Shown one piece after another: positions 57,041 through 64,000 of a stretch of 64,000 bases of DNA (positions are counted from its first letter, which is position 1; each line of letters begins with the position of its first letter). The notes beneath the pieces are model-generated. The model searched no databases, was not told the DNA's origin, and was given only the letters and a program-made list of their open reading frames with translations. Made by a program: the position numbers and the translations under genes. Source of the stretch: Pirellulaceae bacterium (GTDB lineage: Bacteria > Planctomycetota > Planctomycetia > Pirellulales > Pirellulaceae); assembly GCA_018402565.1 (NCBI GenBank), contig JAGYIQ010000001.1, forward strand, positions 496,001 through 560,000. The letters are read 5' to 3'.

Positions 57041-58897
57041 TTACTCGACGGTGACGCTCTTGGCCAGATTCCGAGGCTTATCGACGTCGCAGCCACGGGC
57101 CACGGCGATGTGGTACGCCAGCAATTGGAGCGGGATGGCGCTGACAATCGGTTGGAGGAAATCTTCGACGGCCGGGATGTAGATCACCTCGTCGGCCACT
57201 TTGCCGATCCGTTGATCGCCCTCGGCAGCGATAGCGATCACAGGTCCGCGGCGGGCCTTGATTTCCTCCAAGTTCGACATCACCTTGGAGTAGATAAAGC
57301 CCTGGGGCATGACAAACACGCTGGGGGTGTTTTCGTCGACCAAGGCGATCGGCCCGTGCTTCATTTCGGCGGCTGGATAACCTTCCGCGTGAATGTAGCT
57401 GATCTCTTTCAGCTTGAGGGCCCCCTCCAACGCCGTCGGGAAATTGTAATGACGCCCCAAGTACAAGAAGTTGTTGCAATCGACATACTTCTGCGCGATG
57501 CGTTGAATCTGTTGATTGCTCTCCAGGGCGCGTTCGACCGCGGCGGGGACCTGCGCGACCTGGTCCAGTAACCGCCGTCCGGCCTCGTAACTGAGACTGC
57601 GCAAACGCCCGAAGTAGATGGCCAACAGGGCCAAGGCCAAGCACTGCGAGGTGTAGGCTTTTGTGGAGGCCACACCGATCTCGGGGCCCGCATGCAGGTA
57701 CACGCCCCCATTGACCTCTTGAGCAATCGAACTGCCCACCACATTGCAAATGGCCATTGTCGGGTGGCCTTTGCGTTTCATCTCACGCAAGGCCGCCAAG
57801 GTGTCAGCCGTTTCACCGCTCTGCGTGATGCCAAACACCAGGGTCTCGTCGTCGATCGGCGGATTGCGGTACCGCAGTTCGCTGGCGTACTCCACCTCCA
57901 CCGGCAGGCCAGCCAACTCTTCAAACAGGTACTCGCCGACCAACGCAGAATGCCAACTAGTGCCGCAGGCGGTAAACACAATTCGCTTGATCTTCCGCAG
58001 CTCCGCATTGCTCATGCTCAAGCCACCGAACACCGAGGTGGCGTTGTCCAAATCGATTCGACCACGCATCGTGTTGCGGAGCGATTGGGGCTGCTCGAAG
58101 ATCTCCTTCAACATGTAGTGCTGGTAGCCGCCCAAATCGACCTCTTCCGATTGGATAGCCAGAGCCTGGACGTCGGGGAAGACCTCGCCGCGATCTCGGC
58201 ACGACACCGACAGTTCCTCGGCCTTGACCACCGCGATCTGGTGATCGGCCAAGTACACAATCCGCTGGGTGTATCCGACCAAAGGCGACGCGTCGCTGGC
58301 AATGTAGTGCTCGTGATTGCCGACTCCGACGACCAAGGGACTCCCCAAGCGGGCGCCGAACATGGCCTGTGGGAATTCCTCAAATAGGATCACCAAGCCG
58401 TAAGTGCCACGCAGTTGATTGATCGAATCGCGAATGACATCGACCAACAGGTCCTCGGTCAACGGGTTCTGGCCGCGCTTGCGTTTCAGGGTGTCAGCCA
58501 ACAGATGAGCCACGACCTCGGTATCGGTCTCGGAGACAAAATCATAGCCACGAGCCTTGAGGGCCCGTCGCAGTTCGTCATAGTTCTCAATCACGCCATT
58601 GTGCACGACCAACACCTCGCCCTGGCCGCCATGATGCGGATGCGAGTTCTGCAGGTTGGCCACACCGTGGGTCGCCCAGCGGGTATGGCCGATCCCGACC
58701 GAGCCCAGCAGCCCCGTTTGATCGACCAAATTCGCCAGTTCAGCGATCCGACCTGGGATCTTGACCACTTGAAATTTTCCATCGGTCAAGACCGCCACAC
58801 CCGCGCTGTCGTAGCCACGGTACTCCAGACGACGGAGCCCCTCCAAGAGAAAAGGTTGAGCCTGATTGGGTCCGATGTAACCGACGATTCCGCACAT
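57041..58897 (-). CDS. glmS: Glutamine-fructose-6-phosphate aminotransferase
   Basis: 618 residues, normal for GlmS, which makes glucosamine 6-P from fructose 6-P and glutamine. The start at 58897 is set by MCGIVGYIG, since Cys after Met is the processed N-terminal nucleophile; the glutaminase domain continues with [11 protein letters not shown] and HNGVIENY. Two SIS domains follow, with [48 protein letters not shown] and the closing [13 protein letters not shown]. The upstream in-frame extension is not part of the protein. The ribosome site is weak, and no glmS ribozyme was recognised in the leader. Confidence 0.98.
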   Translation of the reverse strand: MCGIVGYIGPNQAQPFLLEGLRRLEYRGYDSAGVAVLTDGKFQVVKIPGRIAELANLVDQTGLLGSVGIGHTRWATHGVANLQNSHPHHGGQGEVLVVHNGVIENYDELRRALKARGYDFVSETDTEVVAHLLADTLKRKRGQNPLTEDLLVDVIRDSINQLRGTYGLVILFEEFPQAMFGARLGSPLVVGVGNHEHYIASDASPLVGYTQRIVYLADHQIAVVKAEELSVSCRDRGEVFPDVQALAIQSEEVDLGGYQHYMLKEIFEQPQSLRNTMRGRIDLDNATSVFGGLSMSNAELRKIKRIVFTACGTSWHSALVGEYLFEELAGLPVEVEYASELRYRNPPIDDETLVFGITQSGETADTLAALREMKRKGHPTMAICNVVGSSIAQEVNGGVYLHAGPEIGVASTKAYTSQCLALALLAIYFGRLRSLSYEAGRRLLDQVAQVPAAVERALESNQQIQRIAQKYVDCNNFLYLGRHYNFPTALEGALKLKEISYIHAEGYPAAEMKHGPIALVDENTPSVFVMPQGFIYSKVMSNLEEIKARRGPVIAIAAEGDQRIGKVADEVIYIPAVEDFLQPIVSAIPLQLLAYHIAVARGCDVDKPRNLAKSVTVE

Positions 58898-59220
58898 GTG
58901 ATCTATCCACAAAAAAACAAACCGCTTGCCCATTCGCACCGGATAAGCCATTCGCAACGCTGGACGGGCCTTCGCTGCGGGACCGATCGCCACCGCCACT
59001 CGCCCCTCCAGAACGCACCGACCCGGCCCACGCGCCGAAGGCTGGGGCGTCAAACAATCGTTTTTATTATCGGCGGGGGCTGGGGCGGTTGGCTAGTCGG
59101 CGGCGGGAGAAAACTCCGCGGCTCGGTTCGGCATCCGCTGCGACCCCTAAGACGCCAAAATCTGTTACAATCGATCGTTGCCGTGCGATCACCCATCTGC
59201 CCTTGGAAAGGACCTCGTCC
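58898..59220. other. Divergent intergenic region, glmS / fucose-isomerase-like gene
   Basis: 323 bp with no supported gene; open frames that run into it are 5' extensions of the flanking genes. A possible -10 (TACAAT, about 59166) lacks a clear -35. No dispersed repeat was recognised. Confidence 0.45.
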
Positions 59221-60888
59221 ATGCCCGCTTACGCCGCGCCACGCGTTGCTGAGAATCCAAAAGTCAAGCCCAAGACCATTCAACTGGTGGCCAGCGGCGA
59301 CTTGCGACTGTCGGCCAATCAAGTCTGTTGGCCGGCTCAAAAAGCGATGGAAGAGACCCTAACCGCGGCCTTGAAGAAGCTGGGATACGCAGTCAAGCGA
59401 GTCCATGCGTTCGACCCCAAAAAGGAACATGGCTTCATCGATTCGCAGAAGATGGGTCTAGAAGTCTTCCGCAAAGTCGATCCGGACGCCCCCTTGGTTG
59501 TGGCCCAGGCCGTCTGGCAGTACTCGCACCATGTCTTGGCTGGTCTGATGCGACATCGGGGCCCGATTCTGACGGTCGCCAACTGGTCGGGGCAATGGCC
59601 GGGCCTGGTCGGTTTACTGAACCTGAATGGCTCGTTGACCAAAGCCGGCGTCAAGTACAGCAGCCTCTGGAGCGAAGACTTTCAGGACGATTGGTTTTTG
59701 GGGAAATTGGAGAGTTGGCTGACCAAGGGCGAAGTCAAACATGCGCAATCGCATGTGACCCCGTTGAAGAAAGTCGTGGTCCCGCCGGGCGAGCAACGCT
59801 TGGGGCAGGCCTTGGCGGCTCAGCTCCGCTCCCAACGCGCGATCATGGGCGTGTTCGACGAGGGCTGCATGGGCATGTTCAACGCGATCATCCCGGACAA
59901 ACTGCTGAATCCGACCGGCGTCTTCAAGGAGCGGCTCAGTCAATCGGCCTTGTACCACGAAACCATGCAGACGCCAGATCGCGAGGCGGACGCCGTCCGG
60001 CAGTGGTTGGAGAATATGGGCCTGCAGTTCCAAACGGGTAAAACCCACGCCACCCAGTTGACCGACAAACAAATTCGCCTGCAATGCAAGATGTACATTG
60101 CTGCCTTGCGAATCGCGGACGACTACGGTTGCGATTGCATTGGGATCCAATACCAACAAGGCTTGAAGGATCTGCTGCCGGCCAGTGACTTGGTCGAGGG
60201 CATGCTGAACAACACGGCTCGACCGCCGGTGATGGATCGCCAGGGCCAAGAGCTGTTGTACAAGGGCCAACCGCTGCCGCACTTCAATGAAGTGGATGAG
60301 TGCGCGGGACTGGATGCCTTGATGACCTTCCGCCTGCACTCGGCGATGAAGCAGCCGGTCGAGAACACGCTGCACGATCTCCGCTGGGCCGATTCCGATG
60401 CCTCGGGAACCACCTCCGACTATGTCTGGGTCCTGTTGATCAGCGGCGCGGCCCCACCGGCACACTTTATCGATGGGTGGAAAGGGGCCAGTAGTTGGCG
60501 GCAGCCGGCCATGTACTTCCCCAGCGGCGGAGGTACTTTGCGGGGCATCAGCAAGCCAGGCGAGATCGTGTGGTCGCGCATTTACATCGAAAACGATCGC
60601 TTGAAGATGGACGTGGGACGCGCAAAAGTGCTGGAGCTGCCCGCCGCTGAAACCCAACGTCGCTGGGAAGCCACCACGATCCAGTGGCCGATCATGCATA
60701 CGGTGTTCTACGGCATCGATCGCAACCAAATGATGGCGCGGCACAAGAGCAACCACATCCAAGTCGTCTATGCCAACTCGGCGGCCGATGCCGATTCTTC
60801 ATTGTTGGCCAAAGCCGCGATGGCCGAAGCCATGGGGATGGACGTGGCGATCTGCGGGACCCGAGCCAGCGGGCAGGGCTGGACGTGA
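59221..60888 (+). CDS. Fucose/arabinose-isomerase-fold protein, function unknown
   Basis: A 555-residue cytosolic protein. Overall layout resembles L-fucose isomerase-related proteins: an N-terminal Rossmann-like part with [20 protein letters not shown] and [25 protein letters not shown], a middle with [26 protein letters not shown], and a C-terminal domain with [13 protein letters not shown] and [31 protein letters not shown], which matches the closing His-containing region of isomerases. If so it would interconvert an aldose and a ketose with a divalent metal; the substrate cannot be assigned. The ATG at 59221 has GGAAAGGA upstream. It is followed by a family B element and kdsD. Confidence 0.6.
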   Translation: MPAYAAPRVAENPKVKPKTIQLVASGDLRLSANQVCWPAQKAMEETLTAALKKLGYAVKRVHAFDPKKEHGFIDSQKMGLEVFRKVDPDAPLVVAQAVWQYSHHVLAGLMRHRGPILTVANWSGQWPGLVGLLNLNGSLTKAGVKYSSLWSEDFQDDWFLGKLESWLTKGEVKHAQSHVTPLKKVVVPPGEQRLGQALAAQLRSQRAIMGVFDEGCMGMFNAIIPDKLLNPTGVFKERLSQSALYHETMQTPDREADAVRQWLENMGLQFQTGKTHATQLTDKQIRLQCKMYIAALRIADDYGCDCIGIQYQQGLKDLLPASDLVEGMLNNTARPPVMDRQGQELLYKGQPLPHFNEVDECAGLDALMTFRLHSAMKQPVENTLHDLRWADSDASGTTSDYVWVLLISGAAPPAHFIDGWKGASSWRQPAMYFPSGGGTLRGISKPGEIVWSRIYIENDRLKMDVGRAKVLELPAAETQRRWEATTIQWPIMHTVFYGIDRNQMMARHKSNHIQVVYANSAADADSSLLAKAAMAEAMGMDVAICGTRASGQGWT

Positions 60889-60895
60889 GGACGCC

Positions 60896-61079
60896 TTCTT
60901 TAAAGGTAACCGTCCACGGGTGGGACGTCATCCTTGGGGCTGGTGCATTCCGCAAGTCGGTTGGTTCTCGGGGTAAACCGTACAGCGTTCTCCAGTTGCT
61001 TTTGCTCGCAAACATCCGACTGATTAGCCCGACTTGCGGCATGACACCCTACGAGGCGTGAACGGTTACCTTTAAAGAA
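60896..61079. mobile_element. Family B inverted-repeat element (copy 2)
   Basis: The outer arms ttctttaaaggtaaccgt (60896) and acggttacctttaaagaa (ending 61079) are perfect 18-base inverted repeats, longer than in copy 1; the core 60906-61069 matches 36618-36780 along its length. Inner inverted arms ggtgcattccgcaagtcgg and ccgacttgcggcatgacacc are present. It starts eight bases after the preceding gene's stop. Confidence 0.85.
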
Positions 61080-61100
61080 ACTGCCGATTTAGCAGCAGCG

Positions 61101-61127
61101 TCAGCCGGAATGCGTTAGCACCCGGTT
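61101..61127. repeat. Family C hairpin repeat
   Basis: tcagccggaatgcgttagca followed by cccggtt, with the same GTTA loop and CCGG ends as the other copies; one stem base differs. Confidence 0.75.
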
Positions 61128-61148
61128 ATCATGACAACCGGACTGATC

Positions 61149-61204
61149 GATGGACGCTGGGCGATGGACGCTGGGTGATGGACGCTGGGCGATGGACGCT
61201 GGGC
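61149..61204. repeat. 14-bp tandem repeat, four copies
   Basis: Four exact-length copies of gatggacgctgggc (one has a final t) in the leader of kdsD. With the family B and C copies it fills most of the 424-bp gap 60889-61312. Confidence 0.95.
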
Positions 61205-61312
61205 GGGACGTAGCGATTGCGGGGGTCTTGCGGGCGACCGATGCTCGACCGTTGGTGCCCCCGGCCAGTTCTGGGCGGGGTTACCAGGCAATCGTCGAGT
61301 AAACTGTTGGGT

Positions 61313-62284
61313 ATGAACCATCCGACCAGAGACTCGATGCGGGAAGTTTTGCAGCGTCAGGCCGCCGCCGTGGCCTGGGTCGCCGAGCGTCTGGGGGACG
61401 AGGCTGTCCTGGACGAGATCGTCACCGGATTGGTGGGTTGCTCCGGCCGCATCGCCTGTTTGGGGATGGGCAAGATGGGGGCGATCGCCCGGAAGGTGGC
61501 CGCGACCCTGGCCAGTACCGGCAGCCCGGCTCTGTTCGTGCAACCCAGCGAAGCGTTGCACGGGGATTTGGGCATGATCACCCGCCAGGACGTGGCGCTG
61601 GCGTTCTCCTATTCGGGCGAAACGGACGAAGTCTTGCGAGTGGTCGAGACGGTGCGGCCTTGGGGGGTCCCCGTCCTGGCGTTCACCGCCGGTCGCGAGA
61701 ACAGTCTCGCTCGATTGTCCCATTGGATCCTGGACGTGCAGGTGCCATGCGAGGCGATCGATGCCTGGCCGGTCCCGACTTGCAGCACCACCGCGACCGT
61801 GGCCTTGGCGGACGCCTTGGCGATGGCGGTGATGCAACGGCGCGGCTTCTCTGCCAGTGACTTTGCCGTGCTGCACCCTGGCGGGAGCTTGGGCCGGCGT
61901 TTGCGACTCCGCGTGCGCGACGTCATGCGTACCGGGACCGAACTGCCCACAATCCCGCCAACAGCGACCTTTCGCGACGCCTTGATCGAGATGTCGCGGA
62001 AACGCTTGGGCGTGACAATGATTGCCTCGGACGCGGGACATCTGGTAGGATTGTTGACCGACGGCGACGTGCGACGGAGTGTCGAACGCCACCCCAACCC
62101 GCTCAATGCATCCGTGGCTGACTTTATGACTGGGTCGCCACGGACCTGCGCGGAACACGACTTCGCCGCCATGGCATTATCGATTATGGAAGAACATCGT
62201 GTGACCGTGCTGCCAGTTGTCAGCGAGGAGCAATTGGTCGGTATTGTCCATTTTCATGATTTGGTCCAGGCGCGTTTGGTATGA
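61313..62284 (+). CDS. kdsD: D-arabinose-5-phosphate isomerase (KdsD/KpsF/GutQ family)
   Basis: A 323-residue enzyme converting ribulose 5-P to arabinose 5-P, first step to Kdo for lipopolysaccharide or capsule. Residues ~40-170 are a SIS domain (RIACLGMGKMGAIARKVAATLASTGSPALFVQPSEALHGDLG, then FSYSGETDE and PTCSTTATVALADALA), followed by LHPGGSLGRRL and two CBS domains (~205-320). The length and order match KdsD. The start at 61313 (MNHPTRDS) is preferred to 61217, whose extra 32 residues are unlike the family. Its stop overlaps the next gene by 4 bp (ATGA). Confidence 0.95.
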   Translation: MNHPTRDSMREVLQRQAAAVAWVAERLGDEAVLDEIVTGLVGCSGRIACLGMGKMGAIARKVAATLASTGSPALFVQPSEALHGDLGMITRQDVALAFSYSGETDEVLRVVETVRPWGVPVLAFTAGRENSLARLSHWILDVQVPCEAIDAWPVPTCSTTATVALADALAMAVMQRRGFSASDFAVLHPGGSLGRRLRLRVRDVMRTGTELPTIPPTATFRDALIEMSRKRLGVTMIASDAGHLVGLLTDGDVRRSVERHPNPLNASVADFMTGSPRTCAEHDFAAMALSIMEEHRVTVLPVVSEEQLVGIVHFHDLVQARLV

Positions 62285-64000
62285 GCCAGCAGTTGCCGGA
62301 CGAAGGAATCAAGCAACTGGAAGCGAATCCCGTGGGTACAAGCCCGAAGACCGAGCCGACAACGCCCCGTAAGTCTGTCGTCGCCATCTTGGCGGCCAAT
62401 GCCAACGAGTCGTCGCTCTATCAACCCTGGCTCAACCACCCGCCAGCGGATATCGACGTACGAATCGTGCCGGACTTTGAGGTCCGTCAATCACTACCCG
62501 CCGACGTCGACCTGGTGGTCACGCACAACCACTATCGCTGGGACGAACTGGCCGTCCTGCGCCAGGCGATGACGGCAGGCGATCGCGGGGTCTTGGTTTT
62601 ATCCGACGGAATCTTAGAGTTTCGTAATTCCTGGCAAAATTACAACATTCCGGCTGGGAGTCTGCTGCAGCCAGCCCTGGCTCACAAGATCGCCACGATA
62701 GGTCCAGCCCAATCTCGCTGGTTGGAGTCCTGGGGCAATCACGGCTGCTGTGAAACGGTCGGCCTGCCACGATTGGACACCGCGGCGGCGGCCAACGGTT
62801 GGCATGCGGTCCCTGCGTCACGATCGGCTGGCGAGTCTACCGGATCCGCCCACCTTACGCTCACCGCCCCCCACCAGCCAACTCATGACACGGCCCAACC
62901 GGCTTGCTTGCTGATCTGTTCCGCCCGCACGCCAGCATTCAGCGAGGCCCAATGGGCAGTAACTCTGGCCCAATTTCGCGCTTTGTCCGATTATTTGCAG
63001 AGCCATCCGCCACAGCACCAGGGACAACCCGTGAGCGTGCGTTGGCGTGTGGCCGAGCGGATCGCGGCGGAGCTGAATTTGCCCGCCGAGTCACTCAGTG
63101 ATGGCCCAATCACCGCAGCACTGGAACTGGCCTCGGCCGTGATCACCATGCCTTCCACCGTGCAGTTGGAGGCCATGCTGTATCGACGGCCCGTCGCGAC
63201 ACTGGACTTTTTCCAAGTGCCGAACTACGTCCCCGCGGCCTGGCAGATCACCGCCGCGGAGCACTTCGGGTCGATCATCCCGCAGTTGTTCGAACCATGT
63301 CCATTGCGTCAGTTCTACCAGGACAGTCTGCTGAGGGATCAACTGTGGTACCATTCTTCCGCCAGCGAACGGATGTGGACTCTGATCGCCAACATGGCTC
63401 GGATCGCCAAACGGCAACGGCAACAAGGCATACCGATCCGGTTTCCACGGCATATTTTGCCACCGGAGTCGAGCGACCTAGACCACGACTGCCTGACGGG
63501 CAGCGAGATCGATTGGCCGCGATTGCAGCCGCTCCGAGAGGCTTGGCGCCAACAGGCTCGGGCGGCCAAAGTTGACGTCTGGGAATTGACCGAAGTTGCC
63601 GCCGCCTATCAACGCGCTCAGCAATACTCCGAAGAACGCGGCATGTTACATCGCTTGGTGGAAACGCATCGGCAGACCGTGCAAACCTACGAGTACAACA
63701 TTTCACAAACGCAACAATACATGACGTTCCTACAAGAGAACGCAAATGAACTTCAGTCGCGGTGGGAAGACACCAAGCGACGCCTGGAACAACGGAATAC
63801 AGAATTTGCTGAGACCCAACAACGGGTGCTGCAGTTGGCGGCCGAAAAAAAAGCTACTCACGAGAAACTACAAGAAGCTTACGCCGATGCCAAACGCAAA
63901 CAGGATCGGGTCAATGAACTGCGGACGCACTATCAGGAGATTCGCGTGGCTTACGAGGCATTGAAGAACCAACAAGCTTCCGCCCAGCCCACCCGCCCCC
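62281..64000 (+). CDS. Glycosyltransferase-like protein with C-terminal coiled coil, 3' partial
   Basis: The frame from ATG 62281 stays open to the window's end, giving at least 573 residues. It overlaps kdsD by ATGA and is thus translationally coupled. I do not recognise a named family. Residues ~30-390 look like a GT-B fold: an early Rossmann-like segment (VVAILAANAN), and near residue 285 SAVITMPSTVQLEAMLYRRPVATLDFF, which resembles the donor-site region of capsule and surface-polysaccharide glycosyltransferases. From about residue 430 the sequence becomes a long Gln/Glu/Lys-rich coiled coil (EERGMLHRLVETHRQTVQTY onward). A role in Kdo-containing or surface glycan synthesis fits the kdsD linkage but is inference. 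Confidence 0.72.
   Translation, partial: MSQQLPDEGIKQLEANPVGTSPKTEPTTPRKSVVAILAANANESSLYQPWLNHPPADIDVRIVPDFEVRQSLPADVDLVVTHNHYRWDELAVLRQAMTAGDRGVLVLSDGILEFRNSWQNYNIPAGSLLQPALAHKIATIGPAQSRWLESWGNHGCCETVGLPRLDTAAAANGWHAVPASRSAGESTGSAHLTLTAPHQPTHDTAQPACLLICSARTPAFSEAQWAVTLAQFRALSDYLQSHPPQHQGQPVSVRWRVAERIAAELNLPAESLSDGPITAALELASAVITMPSTVQLEAMLYRRPVATLDFFQVPNYVPAAWQITAAEHFGSIIPQLFEPCPLRQFYQDSLLRDQLWYHSSASERMWTLIANMARIAKRQRQQGIPIRFPRHILPPESSDLDHDCLTGSEIDWPRLQPLREAWRQQARAAKVDVWELTEVAAAYQRAQQYSEERGMLHRLVETHRQTVQTYEYNISQTQQYMTFLQENANELQSRWEDTKRRLEQRNTEFAETQQRVLQLAAEKKATHEKLQEAYADAKRKQDRVNELRTHYQEIRVAYEALKNQQASAQPTRP

Noticed and set aside
58898..59000. glmS ribozyme
   Set aside because: The short leader before the ATG lacks the length and conserved core expected of the ribozyme.

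Overview
The window looks like chromosomal DNA of a planctomycete, most likely of the Pirellula/Rhodopirellula group. This is inferred from gene content: a very large PVC-type protein with a CxxCH haem motif, a DUF1559 pseudopilin-like protein, exported sulfatase domains, a Fae-like C1 protein outside an obvious methylotroph context, an exosortase beside a sugar aminotransferase, and a fatty-acid-like cluster with phytoene-desaturase-type oxidoreductases. Most genes are GC-rich; the stretch 17.4-21.5 kb is visibly AT-richer. No tRNA, rRNA, CRISPR array, phage or transposase gene was recognised.

Layout. 1-3948: end of an RND metal/drug efflux operon (adaptor and pump). 3949-5203: a 106-bp tandem array between convergent genes. 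5204-9924 (minus): beta-ketoacyl synthase, ACP and two FAD oxidoreductases, a small specialised lipid/polyene pathway. 10140-12102: GNAT acetyltransferase, DksA/TraR zinc-finger protein, Fae-like protein. 12161-13614: a 53-bp array of 25.5 units inside a miniature inverted-repeat element. 13705-17357: phosphoketolase-acetate kinase operon. 17358-21584: duplicated LolA-like/DUF1573 genes, a DUF1559 gene and decayed copies, preceded by a (GT)10 promoter-like tract. 21585-26630 (minus): giant SGNH/propeller/HEAT/PA14/cupredoxin/cytochrome c protein. 26692-26961: nested miniature elements. 27181-29203 (minus): groES-groEL. 29340-32653 (minus): prfC and an MFS transporter, translationally coupled. 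33133-36514: DegT aminotransferase, EpsH-EpsI-type exosortase, zinc-ribbon membrane protein. 36788-38577 (minus): RimB-like retropepsin and RimK fused to an RCK_C domain. 38936-48768: three large exported hydrolases (M14-S9 fusion peptidase, M3 peptidase, double sulfatase). 48978-52798 (minus): glmU(N)-prs-lnt. 53116-55116: greA and thiC. 55215-58897 (minus): HtrA protease and glmS. 59221-64000: a fucose-isomerase-like protein, kdsD, and a coiled-coil, glycosyltransferase-like protein that runs off the window.

Themes. Several genes serve envelope and sugar-nucleotide metabolism (glmS, N-terminal glmU, kdsD, lnt, DegT, exosortase). Exported catabolism is carried by unusually large fused enzymes. 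The most distinctive non-coding signal is a set of short dispersed repeats: two terminal-inverted-repeat families (A and B), a small bulged hairpin family (C) and a stop-codon-adjacent family (D). Two of them connect to the tandem arrays: the 53-bp array sits inside a family A element, and a family B relic sits at the edge of the 106-bp array.
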